Origin: Pseudomonadota bacterium
GTDB lineage: Bacteria > Pseudomonadota > Alphaproteobacteria > Rhodobacterales > Rhodobacteraceae
Direction of reading: 5' to 3'
Length of the DNA stretch: 5,385 nucleotides
NCBI GenBank assembly: GCA_022573605.1
Contig: JACZTQ010000229.1
Span: 1-5,385 of the forward strand
Part shown: positions 1-5,385 of the stretch, in pieces
Layout: the number at the start of each line of letters is the position of its first letter
Position numbering within the stretch: position 1 is the first letter of the stretch
The notes under the pieces: generated by a model
What the model was told of the DNA's origin: nothing
The model's database searches: none
Seen by the model: the letters and a program-made list of their open reading frames with translations, nothing else
Made by a program: the position numbers and the translations under genes

Positions 1-36
1 TGACGCGCCATGAGTCGTCGGCGAGGGCCGCTGGAA

Positions 37-1026
37 TCACACCAGTTCGAACACCGCCAGCGCCGAGAGCGGGCCGCGCGCCGCCACCCTTCCCTGGTCC
101 ATAAGCCCGATCAGGGTCGCCAGGACATTGCGCCGCGCCGCCGGCAGCAGCACCGGATCGAGCTCGGTGTAGATCGCGCGGGCCAGTTGCCCGGTGTCGG
201 CGGGGCCGGCCGCCAGCCCGGCCAGGATCTGCGCCACGCGCTGCTCGCGGTGGGCGATCTGGAAGCCGAGCATCGCCGCCGGATCGGTCACCGGATGGCC
301 GTGGCCGGGCAGGTAGAGGCGATCCTGCCGGCGCCCGGCGAGGCGGCGCAGGGTGGCCATGAAAGCCGCCATGTCGCCCTCGGGCGGCGAGACCAGGGTG
401 GTCGCCCAGCCCATCACCGTGTCGCCGGTGAACAGCACCCCGCTCCCCTCCAGTTCCAGGCAGATATGATTCGACAGATGGCCCGGGGTGTGCAGCGCGG
501 TCAGAGCCCAACCGCCCGCGCCCCCCCCCACACCGATGGTTTCGCCCTCGCCCAGCGCGTGGTCGGGCCTGAAACCGGCATCGCCGCCCTCGCCGCCGCC
601 CAGCGCGACCCCGTCGGCCTCGAGGCGGCGCATGGTCTCGGAGAGCCCGGACCCGTGCGGGCCGAAGGCATGGACCGGCGCGCCGGTCGCCGCCGCCACC
701 GGGCGGGCGCCGGGGCTGTGATCGACATGGCTGTGGGTGACCACGATATGGGCGATGCGCTCGCCCGGCTCCAGCGCCGCGGCGATGGCGGCGAGGTGCT
801 CGCGGTCGTCCGGCCCCGGGTCGATCAGCGCCAGCTCGCCCTCGCCGACCAGATAGCTCCGGGTGCCGCTGAAGGTCATCGCCGAGGGATTGCGGCAGGT
901 GATGCGGCGCACCCCCGGCGCGACCCGCTCGGCGACGCCGTAGGCGACATCGGGATTTTTGTCGAACGGGTCTTTCACCTTGCGCGGCCTTTCGCGGGTC
1001 AATAGTTTTTCCTTCATGCTCGGCAT
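37..1026 (-). CDS. MBL-fold metallo-hydrolase, LACTB2/glyoxalase II-like
   Basis: Predicted cytoplasmic metal-dependent hydrolase of 329 residues. The metal-binding motif THSHVDH is at residues 97-103 (H98, H100, D102, H103), followed by HTPGH (H183), FTGD (D202) and PGHGHP (H242), so the usual dinuclear zinc ligands all appear present. The C-terminal ~70 residues (AARRNVLATLIGLMDQG) resemble the winged-helix tail of the LACTB2-like branch, some members of which are nucleases; the substrate cannot be told here. No signal peptide is visible. The ATG at 1026 is chosen because GAGGA lies 8 nt upstream. Alternatives are ATG at 1017 and GTG at 978 (AAGG about 9 nt upstream); the GTG start would remove a charged, rare-codon N-terminal stretch and the overlap with the divergent kinase. 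Two glycine-rich loops (about 142-149 and 165-172) look like insertions, the second encoded by a nine-base G run. Family call firm, start uncertain. Confidence 0.88.
   Translation of the reverse strand: MPSMKEKLLTRERPRKVKDPFDKNPDVAYGVAERVAPGVRRITCRNPSAMTFSGTRSYLVGEGELALIDPGPDDREHLAAIAAALEPGERIAHIVVTHSHVDHSPGARPVAAATGAPVHAFGPHGSGLSETMRRLEADGVALGGGEGGDAGFRPDHALGEGETIGVGGGAGGWALTALHTPGHLSNHICLELEGSGVLFTGDTVMGWATTLVSPPEGDMAAFMATLRRLAGRRQDRLYLPGHGHPVTDPAAMLGFQIAHREQRVAQILAGLAAGPADTGQLARAIYTELDPVLLPAARRNVLATLIGLMDQGRVAARGPLSALAVFELV
521..529. repeat. nine-base C homopolymer inside the hydrolase gene
   Basis: Nine consecutive C on the plus strand (G on the coding strand) encode part of the glycine-rich loop GVGGGAGG at residues 165-172 of the hydrolase. 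The reading frame is intact in this sequence. Runs of this length are prone to polymerase slippage and to sequencing error. Confidence 0.9.
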
Positions 1027-2368
1027 CTGGAAAATCCTCAAGCGATACCTCAAGCGATACCTGCCGAAGAGTCTGTTCGGCCGGGCCCTGCTGATCCTGC
1101 TGCTGCCGATCCTGCTGTTGCAGGCGGTGGTGGCCTCGATCTTCATCCAGCGCCATTACGACGCCATCACCGAACAGATGGCGGGCGCGGTGGGACGCGA
1201 CCTGAACTTCGCCATCGCCCGCATCGAGGCTGTCGATACCATTGCCGAGGCGCGCGCGGCGCTGGCCGAAATCGCGCGCCAATCCGGTCTGGAGATGGGG
1301 CTCGACGAGGGCAGCGCGGTGAAGTCGCGGGCGCTTCGCACCTTCTACGACATCACCGGCGGGGTGATCGAGAAAACCCTGAAGCGGGTGGTGCGCCGCC
1401 CGATGGCGCTGGATCTGGTGAACTTCAGGAAATACGCCAGTGTGCGCATCGTCACCGCCAAGGGGGTGCTGCGGGTGCTGATCCCGCGCGGCCGGATGAA
1501 CCCGTCGAACCCGCACCAACTGCTGATCTGGACCACCCTGGCGGCGTTGCTGCTGGCGGTGGTGGCGGTGCTCTTCCTGCGCAACGAGATCCGGCCGATC
1601 AACGAGCTGGCGCGCGCCGCGGCCGCCTTCGGGCGTGGCCGGGCGGTGCCGTTCCGGCCCTCGGGCGCGGTCGAGGTGCGCAGCGCCGGGGCCGCCTTCG
1701 TCAACATGCGTGCCCGCATCGAGCGCCAGATCGAGCAGCGCACCCGGATGCTCTCGGGCGTCAGCCACGACCTGCGCACGCCGCTGACCCGGATGAAGCT
1801 GGCGCTGGCGGTGGCCGAGGACACGCCGGAGCTGCGCGAGTTCGGCCGCGATGTCGACGAGATGGAGCACATGCTGGACGCCTTCCTGGACTTTGCCCGC
1901 GGCGAGGGCGGCGAGCTTGCCGAGTTCGCCGACCCGGCGGAGCTGGCCGAGGAGATCGCCGCCGACGCCCGGCGCAAGGGGATCGAACTGGCGCTCTACA
2001 GCCAGATCGAGACCCCGGACGAGCGCGAGGTCGAGTTCCGCCGCCGGGCGCTGAAGCGGTGCCTGACCAACCTGGTCGACAACGCCGCCGCCTACGGCGC
2101 CCAGGCCTCGCTGTCGATCCGGCTGACCCGGCGCTTCCTGGAGTTCGCGGTCGAGGACGACGGCCCCGGCATCCCCGAGGACCAGCGCGAGACGGTGCTG
2201 CACCCGTTCACCCGGCTGGACGAGGCGCGCAACCAGAACGTCGCCTCCGGGGTCGGCCTCGGCCTGTCGATCGCCGAGGACATCGCCCGCAGCCACGGCG
2301 GCTCGCTGAAGCTCGACGAAAGCCCGCGGCTGGGCGGGCTGAGGGCGACGGTGTTGCTGCCGAGGTGA
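1016..2368 (+). CDS. EnvZ-like membrane sensor histidine kinase
   Basis: Inner-membrane two-component sensor kinase of 450 residues that would autophosphorylate on His and pass the phosphate to an OmpR-type regulator. Order of parts: short basic N-terminus; TM1 about 24-44; periplasmic domain about 45-168; TM2 about 169-188; HAMP about 189-241; HisKA with SGVSHDLRTPLTR (H251; the D252-T255 spacing fits the phosphatase motif of bifunctional kinases); HATPase_c with N box CLTNLVDNAAAYG (349-361), G1 box DDGPGIP (381-387), F-box-like HPFTRLDEARN and G2 box GVGLGLS (412-418). All catalytic boxes are intact. The ATG at 1016 is chosen because it precedes the basic segment and TM1, as in related alphaproteobacterial kinases, but no Shine-Dalgarno is visible before it; an in-frame TTG at 959 is a less likely alternative. 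No response regulator gene is in the window. The next gene on this strand begins 57 nt after the stop. Confidence 0.92.
   Translation: MLGIWKILKRYLKRYLPKSLFGRALLILLLPILLLQAVVASIFIQRHYDAITEQMAGAVGRDLNFAIARIEAVDTIAEARAALAEIARQSGLEMGLDEGSAVKSRALRTFYDITGGVIEKTLKRVVRRPMALDLVNFRKYASVRIVTAKGVLRVLIPRGRMNPSNPHQLLIWTTLAALLLAVVAVLFLRNEIRPINELARAAAAFGRGRAVPFRPSGAVEVRSAGAAFVNMRARIERQIEQRTRMLSGVSHDLRTPLTRMKLALAVAEDTPELREFGRDVDEMEHMLDAFLDFARGEGGELAEFADPAELAEEIAADARRKGIELALYSQIETPDEREVEFRRRALKRCLTNLVDNAAAYGAQASLSIRLTRRFLEFAVEDDGPGIPEDQRETVLHPFTRLDEARNQNVASGVGLGLSIAEDIARSHGGSLKLDESPRLGGLRATVLLPR
1035..1039 (-). promoter_or_regulatory. ribosome binding site of the hydrolase gene
   Basis: On the minus strand GAGGA lies 8 nt before the ATG at 1026. 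It is the best Shine-Dalgarno match near the candidate starts and is the reason for preferring that start. It lies within codons 7-8 of the divergent histidine kinase gene, at the left edge of the 12-bp tandem repeat. Confidence 0.5.
1036..1062. repeat. 12-bp perfect tandem repeat (2.25 copies)
   Basis: The unit CCTCAAGCGATA occurs at 1036-1047 and 1048-1059 and continues for three more bases. It is in frame in the kinase gene and gives the doubled residues LKRYLKRYL at positions 8-16, just before TM1. On the other strand it forms the leader of the hydrolase gene and carries GAGG twice. Confidence 0.95.
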
Positions 2369-2370
2369 GC

Positions 2371-2399
2371 TTCCCAGCGCAGCGGTCTCGCGCTATGCT
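2371..2399 (+). promoter_or_regulatory. candidate sigma70-type promoter for the NB-ARC gene
   Basis: TTCCCA (2371-2376) and TATGCT (2394-2399) are separated by 17 nt, each matching four of six consensus bases. Transcription would start near 2406 and give a leader of about 20 nt that just includes the ribosome binding site. The match is modest. Read-through from the kinase gene, which ends at 2368, is an equally good explanation for expression. Confidence 0.28.
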
Positions 2400-2416
2400 T
2401 TCGTAACAGCGGTGCC

Positions 2417-2421
2417 GGAGG
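2417..2421 (+). promoter_or_regulatory. ribosome binding site of the NB-ARC-TPR gene
   Basis: GGAGG followed by a G run ends 4 nt before the ATG at 2426 (an overlapping GAGGG register sits slightly nearer). The spacing is short, but the match is strong and is the only one near the chosen start. Confidence 0.6.
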
Positions 2422-2425
2422 GGGC

Positions 2426-4603
2426 ATGGATTTATTCGAGAGCATTCTTCCCGAGAGCCTTGGCGGCAAGGCACTGCTGGTTGCCGTTCTGGCAACGGTC
2501 ATCGCAAGCTTTATCTGGGCGGTTCTGTCTGGTGCCTGGCGGCGCGTTCTCAAGTTGTTCGGCGTTCGTGACAAACCGATCGAGGTCTTTTCCCGCCCCG
2601 ACCCGGACGCAGTGGCCAAACGTGACTTCAACACCCTCCCGCACCCGACCACGCATTATCAGGGCGACGCGGCCCTGATCCGCCGCATCATGGCGACCCT
2701 CGAGGCCAGCCAGACCGCCTCCCTCGTCGGGCTCGCGGGCATGGGCGGCATCGGCAAGACCGAGGCGGCGGTGGTCACCGGCTGGGCGATGCTGGAGAAG
2801 GGGCGGTTCAAGGACGGCGCGCTGATGATCGACCTGCTGGGCTTTACCGAGGAGGGCGCGCCGCTGAGCCACGAGGATGCGCTGCGCCGGCTGATCGCCA
2901 TGATCGGCGGCGATCCGGTCGGCCCGCGGCCGGATAAAATGCCCGAGGAGAAATTCGTCGCCGGGCTGTCCGATCATTGGAAAGGGCTGACCGCAGGCAA
3001 GGACCTGCTGGTGATCCTCGACAATGCGACCGATGCCCGGCATGTCGAGCCACTGATTCCCGCCGCGAATGGTCCGCGGGTGCTGATCACCAGCCGCAAC
3101 GTGATTAACCTGCCGGGGCAGGCGGACAGCATCGAGATCGCCCGGCTGGAGGACGACCGGGCAGAGAGGCTGGTCCGGTCGCTGGCCCCCGACATGTCGG
3201 ACCCGGAGGTCGCCCGGCTGGTCACGGTCTCGCTCGGCCTGCCGCTGTTGGTCGAGGCGCTGGCGGGGGTGATCGTCGAGAGCCCGGCGCGGCCCGCCGC
3301 CGACTGGCTGACGGATTTCGAGGCCGCGGGCGCGGATGCGGCGCTGCCGGAGATCGACCGGGTCAAGGCGCGGCTCGCGGTCTCGGTCGATGCGCTGGAG
3401 GCGGCGGACCAGGACCGCTATGCCGCGCTGTCGCTGTTCGCGGGCGGGTTCCATGCGAAATCCACCTATGCGCTCTGGGAACTGGAGGACGCGCCGGGGG
3501 CGCAGGCGCTGGGGCGGTTGCAGAGCCGCAGCCTGCTGATCCCGGTCGAGTCGGATTTCGCCGAGGCGCTCGGCCCGCGCTATCGGCTGCACGATTATCT
3601 GCAGGCGGTGGCGGCGGAGCGGTTCCGGGCGCTGGCGCAGCCGGTGCGCACCGGGTTCCGCCATCGCTGGGGGCAGGAGGCGCTGAAGCTGCTGGGGTCC
3701 GCCAACGAACTCTACAAATCCAAGGGTGGCGATCTGGTGGGGTTGCGGCTGTTCGAGCAGGAGCAGGGCACCATCGCCGCGGCGCAGGGCTGGGCGGCGG
3801 CGCGGGCGGGCGAGGACGATGTCGCCGCAGGGCTGGCGATGCGCTTTCCGAATCCCGGTATCCTCGGTCTGCGCTTGACACCGCGAAAGCAGATCGGTTG
3901 GCTCGAGGCCGGGCTACCCGCCGCGCGGCGGCTGAAGGACCGGCGGCTCGAGGCCACGATCCTCGGCAATCTCGGCCACCGCTTGCAGCATCTCGGCGAT
4001 CTGGACGCGGCGGAGGCGCGGCACAAGCAGTCGCTGGCGATCAAGACGGAGCTCGGCAACAAGAAAGGGATGGCGCAGGACTACGGCAATCTCGGGATAG
4101 TCTACGGGATACAGGGAAAATATGAAGACGCGGAAGCTGCGTTCAAGGCCGGGCTTAAAATTCAGGAGGGAGAGGGAGATCGGGAAAGCGCAGCCAAGCA
4201 ATATGGCAATCTGGGTAATATTTATCATCTGCAGGAGCGGTTCGACGAGGCCGAGGCGATGTATCTGAAATCCCTGGCGATCGAAAAGAAACTGGGGCGC
4301 AAGGAGGGGCAGGCAAGCGATTACGGCAATCTCGGCGGCCTGTATCAAAAGCAGGGAAAGCTGGATCAGGCCGGAGAGGCATATGCGAAAGCACTCGCCA
4401 TCAACACGGAACTCGGCCGCCGCGACGGGATGGCGGCGAACAATTTCAACCTCGCCATCCTTCGCGCGCAGCAGGGGCGGTTGCCGGAGGCGCGGCAGCA
4501 TGCCGAAACCGCCCGCGCGCTCTATGCCGAGATGGGGATGGATCATAAGGTCGCCGACGCCGACGCGCTCCTCGAACAAATCGACGCCGCGATGCGCGGC
4601 TAG
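2426..4603 (+). CDS. membrane-anchored NB-ARC (STAND) ATPase with TPR repeats
   Basis: 725-residue predicted signal-transduction ATPase. Residues 1-15 are acidic; one hydrophobic helix (about 15-36) is followed by RRVLK, so the positive-inside rule puts the rest in the cytoplasm. The NB-ARC core has Walker A GMGGIGKT (105-112), Walker B LLVILDN (D199), sensor-like VLITSRN (R224) and GLPL (271-274). A winged-helix segment follows (about 318-400), with LHD at 388-390 where plant and animal relatives carry MHD. After a helical linker come five 40-residue TPR units (513-712), of the LGN/rapsyn-like type with YGNLG and ELG-K/R motifs. In this class TPRs usually sense a ligand and nucleotide exchange drives oligomerisation (family knowledge). 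No enzymatic effector domain precedes the ATPase; the membrane helix occupies its place. The role could be immunity or regulation; neither is proven. It follows the kinase by 57 nt and overlaps csaA tail to tail by 4 bp. Confidence 0.9.
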   Translation: MDLFESILPESLGGKALLVAVLATVIASFIWAVLSGAWRRVLKLFGVRDKPIEVFSRPDPDAVAKRDFNTLPHPTTHYQGDAALIRRIMATLEASQTASLVGLAGMGGIGKTEAAVVTGWAMLEKGRFKDGALMIDLLGFTEEGAPLSHEDALRRLIAMIGGDPVGPRPDKMPEEKFVAGLSDHWKGLTAGKDLLVILDNATDARHVEPLIPAANGPRVLITSRNVINLPGQADSIEIARLEDDRAERLVRSLAPDMSDPEVARLVTVSLGLPLLVEALAGVIVESPARPAADWLTDFEAAGADAALPEIDRVKARLAVSVDALEAADQDRYAALSLFAGGFHAKSTYALWELEDAPGAQALGRLQSRSLLIPVESDFAEALGPRYRLHDYLQAVAAERFRALAQPVRTGFRHRWGQEALKLLGSANELYKSKGGDLVGLRLFEQEQGTIAAAQGWAAARAGEDDVAAGLAMRFPNPGILGLRLTPRKQIGWLEAGLPAARRLKDRRLEATILGNLGHRLQHLGDLDAAEARHKQSLAIKTELGNKKGMAQDYGNLGIVYGIQGKYEDAEAAFKAGLKIQEGEGDRESAAKQYGNLGNIYHLQERFDEAEAMYLKSLAIEKKLGRKEGQASDYGNLGGLYQKQGKLDQAGEAYAKALAINTELGRRDGMAANNFNLAILRAQQGRLPEARQHAETARALYAEMGMDHKVADADALLEQIDAAMRG
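3962..4561 (+). repeat. five coding 120-bp TPR repeat units
   Basis: Units begin at 3962, 4082, 4202, 4322 and 4442, exactly 120 bp apart. The first four begin with codons for (L/Y)-G-N-L-G and the fifth with N-F-N-L-A. Nucleotide identity between units is only moderate, so they are old protein repeats, not fresh duplications. GC is about 53% by hand count for 4081-4260, against about 80% for 3241-3300 in the NB-ARC part. Confidence 0.85.
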
Positions 4604-4941
4604 TGCATCCGCGCGCCCGGCGGCGCCTCGTGGTCCGGGGCCAGCAGCACCACCCTCCCCTCGGCATCCGCCACGCCCAGCGTCAGCACCTCGGACATGA
4701 AGGGGCCGATCTGGCGGGGCGGGAAGTTGACCACGGCCATGACCTGGCGGCCGATGAGGTCTTCGAGCGGGTAAAGCTCGGTGATCTGGACCGAGGTCTT
4801 CTTGACCCCGATCTCCGGGCCGAAGTCGATCCACAGCTTGTAGGCGGGCTTGCGCGCCTGCGGGAACGGCTGGGCGTCGACCACCCGGCCGGCGCGGATG
4901 TCGACCTTCAGGAAATCGTCGAAGCTGATGGTGTCGGACAT
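4600..4941 (-). CDS. csaA: CsaA-type tRNA-binding-domain protein
   Basis: Small cytoplasmic protein of 113 residues made of a single tRNA-binding OB-fold domain (PF01588 type). The sequence runs ISFDDFLKVDIRAGRVV at the start, then FPQARKPAYKLWIDFG, KKTSVQITELY and the typical VNFPPRQIGPFMSEVLTLG, and ends in a loop rich in A, P and G. Length and motifs match CsaA, which in Bacillus binds SecA and acts as a chaperone for export; its exact role in alphaproteobacteria is less certain. The ATG at 4941 has GAGGGAG 7 nt upstream, and the protein start MSDTISFDDF is usual for the family. The stop TAG shares the CTAG at 4600-4603 with the stop of the convergent NB-ARC gene. Confidence 0.92.
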   Translation of the reverse strand: MSDTISFDDFLKVDIRAGRVVDAQPFPQARKPAYKLWIDFGPEIGVKKTSVQITELYPLEDLIGRQVMAVVNFPPRQIGPFMSEVLTLGVADAEGRVVLLAPDHEAPPGARMH

Positions 4942-4948
4942 GGGCGCT

Positions 4949-4955
4949 CTCCCTC
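4949..4955 (-). promoter_or_regulatory. ribosome binding site of csaA
   Basis: GAGGGAG on the minus strand ends 7 nt before the ATG at 4941, a normal spacing. It supports this start over an in-frame upstream TTG at 5001. Confidence 0.65.
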
Positions 4956-4971
4956 GCTCTTTACCGGGGGT

Positions 4972-5001
4972 CAGATACCCGTCCGGCAGCCCGAAAAGCA
5001 A
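4972..5001 (-). promoter_or_regulatory. candidate csaA promoter overlapping the phasin terminator tail
   Basis: Read on the minus strand, TTGCTT (5001-4996) and TATCTG (4977-4972) are 18 nt apart. Transcription would start near 4965, giving a leader of about 25 nt with the csaA ribosome binding site. The -35 element coincides with the T-rich tail of the upstream terminator. The match is moderate, but a promoter is expected here because the terminator separates csaA from the phasin gene. Confidence 0.33.
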
Positions 5002-5036
5002 GAGGGCCGCCTGCCGGGAGGAAGCAGGCGGCCCTC
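4994..5036 (-). terminator. rho-independent terminator of the phasin gene
   Basis: A perfect 13-bp GC-rich inverted repeat (5002-5014 with 5024-5036) closes a 9-nt loop. On the minus strand it is followed by TTGCTTTT, a usable U-tract. The plus-strand side has no T run, so it acts on minus-strand transcripts. It lies 65 nt after the phasin stop codon. Confidence 0.85.
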
Positions 5037-5101
5037 ACAGGGAACGCTTACGCTGTTATAGACTCACTGTCCGATCGTTTCTTGGTCGTGGTCCGGTCGC
5101 C

Positions 5102-5385
5102 TCAGACGGCGGCCTTCGCGGCGGCCGTCTTGAACTCGGCGACGGCTTCCTCGGCGCGGACCTTGACGATCTCGAAGGCGCCGGTGTTGGCCTTCTGGGC
5201 CAGCTCGGCGAGCTCCTTGACGTCCGCCGCGGCCTTCTCGAAGGCGGCCTTCAGGGCGTCGACGCTCTGGGTCGCCTGGTCGGCGGTCAGGGGCTGGCCC
5301 TGGACCTGCGCCAGCTTGTCCTTGGTCTCGGCGACCGCGGCCTCGAACAGCGCGACCTGGCGCTTGTAGAGGTCCTGGTAGCCGG
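5102..5385 (-). CDS. phasin family protein (C-terminal part)
   Basis: Partial gene: the last 93 codons and the stop are in the window and the start lies beyond the right edge. The visible protein begins GYQDLYKRQVALFEAA and ends ELAQKANTGAFEIVKARAEE...FKTAAKAAV. The amphipathic, Ala/Lys/Glu-rich helical character and the LAQKANTxAFEIVKARxEE stretch fit phasins, small proteins that coat polyhydroxyalkanoate granules and limit their coalescence. No polymerase (phaC) or regulator (phaR) gene is visible on this side. A strong terminator follows 65 nt downstream, as expected for an abundant granule protein transcribed on its own or last in its operon. Codon use is strongly GC-ending. Another helical Ala/Lys-rich protein cannot be fully excluded from the fragment alone. 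Confidence 0.78.
   Translation of the reverse strand, partial: GYQDLYKRQVALFEAAVAETKDKLAQVQGQPLTADQATQSVDALKAAFEKAAADVKELAELAQKANTGAFEIVKVRAEEAVAEFKTAAAKAAV

Noticed and set aside
1..11. Possible start (ATG at 11 on the minus strand) of a gene downstream of the hydrolase
   Set aside because: Only three codons are in the window and no ribosome binding site is visible, so it cannot be supported.
10..1005. Open frame of 331 codons on the plus strand opposite the hydrolase gene
   Set aside because: R/H/G/Q-rich composition with no recognisable motif; the minus strand has all metal-binding motifs of the hydrolase.
980..1006. TTGCGC and AATAGT as a promoter for the kinase gene
   Set aside because: Spacing of 15 nt is short, the boxes are weak, and the transcript would be nearly leaderless; no better match was found.
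2376..2394. Short inverted repeat AGCGC...GCGCT after the kinase stop
   Set aside because: Only 5 bp of stem, 9-nt loop and no T run, so too weak for a rho-independent terminator.
2432..3664. Long open frame of 410 codons on the minus strand opposite the NB-ARC gene
   Set aside because: It is the mirror of a GC-rich coding strand; its protein is rich in R, Q, P and H with no domain, while the plus strand carries clear NB-ARC motifs.
3914..4834. Open frame of 306 codons on the minus strand across the TPR region and csaA
   Set aside because: Runs through two real genes in other frames and shows no domain; repeated motifs are the TPR units read backwards.
5082..5369. Plus-strand open frame opposite the phasin fragment, rich in A and S
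   Set aside because: Shadow of the Ala/Lys/Glu-rich phasin helix codons on the minus strand.

Overview
The window (high GC, roughly 70% in most coding stretches) looks like the chromosome of an alphaproteobacterium, probably of the Rhodobacterales type. The signs are GC-rich codon use, an EnvZ-like kinase with an alphaproteobacterial N-terminus, a CsaA-type protein and a phasin of the polyhydroxyalkanoate granule. The genus cannot be read from the sequence. No RNA gene, CRISPR array, insertion sequence or attachment site was seen, and no stretch over 300 bases lacks a gene.

Layout, left to right: (1) a metallo-beta-lactamase-fold hydrolase of the LACTB2/glyoxalase II-like type on the minus strand (37-1026). 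(2) A membrane sensor histidine kinase of the EnvZ type on the plus strand (1016-2368), whose start overlaps the start of gene 1 head to head. (3) A 725-residue membrane-anchored STAND ATPase on the plus strand (2426-4603): one N-terminal transmembrane helix, an NB-ARC nucleotide-binding module, a winged-helix segment and five 40-residue TPR repeats. (4) csaA on the minus strand (4600-4941), whose stop codon overlaps that of gene 3 in a shared CTAG. (5) The 3' part of a phasin gene on the minus strand, leaving the window at its right edge, with a clear rho-independent terminator between it and csaA.

Four of the five genes are ordinary housekeeping or accessory-metabolic types. The one that stands out is the NB-ARC-TPR protein. 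Its architecture (sensor-like repeats, a signal-transducing ATPase core and a membrane segment instead of a recognisable enzymatic effector) is shared with STAND proteins, which in bacteria include both regulators and anti-phage proteins. The sequence does not show which it is; it sits alone, without a recognisable partner effector, among core genes. Its GC content falls from about 80% in part of the NB-ARC region to about 53% in the middle TPR repeats, which suggests a mosaic or recently acquired gene.

Smaller structures of note: a perfect 12-bp tandem repeat that adds four residues at the kinase N-terminus and also covers the ribosome binding site of the divergent hydrolase; a nine-C run inside the hydrolase gene; and a probable csaA promoter whose -35 element lies in the U-tract of the phasin terminator.
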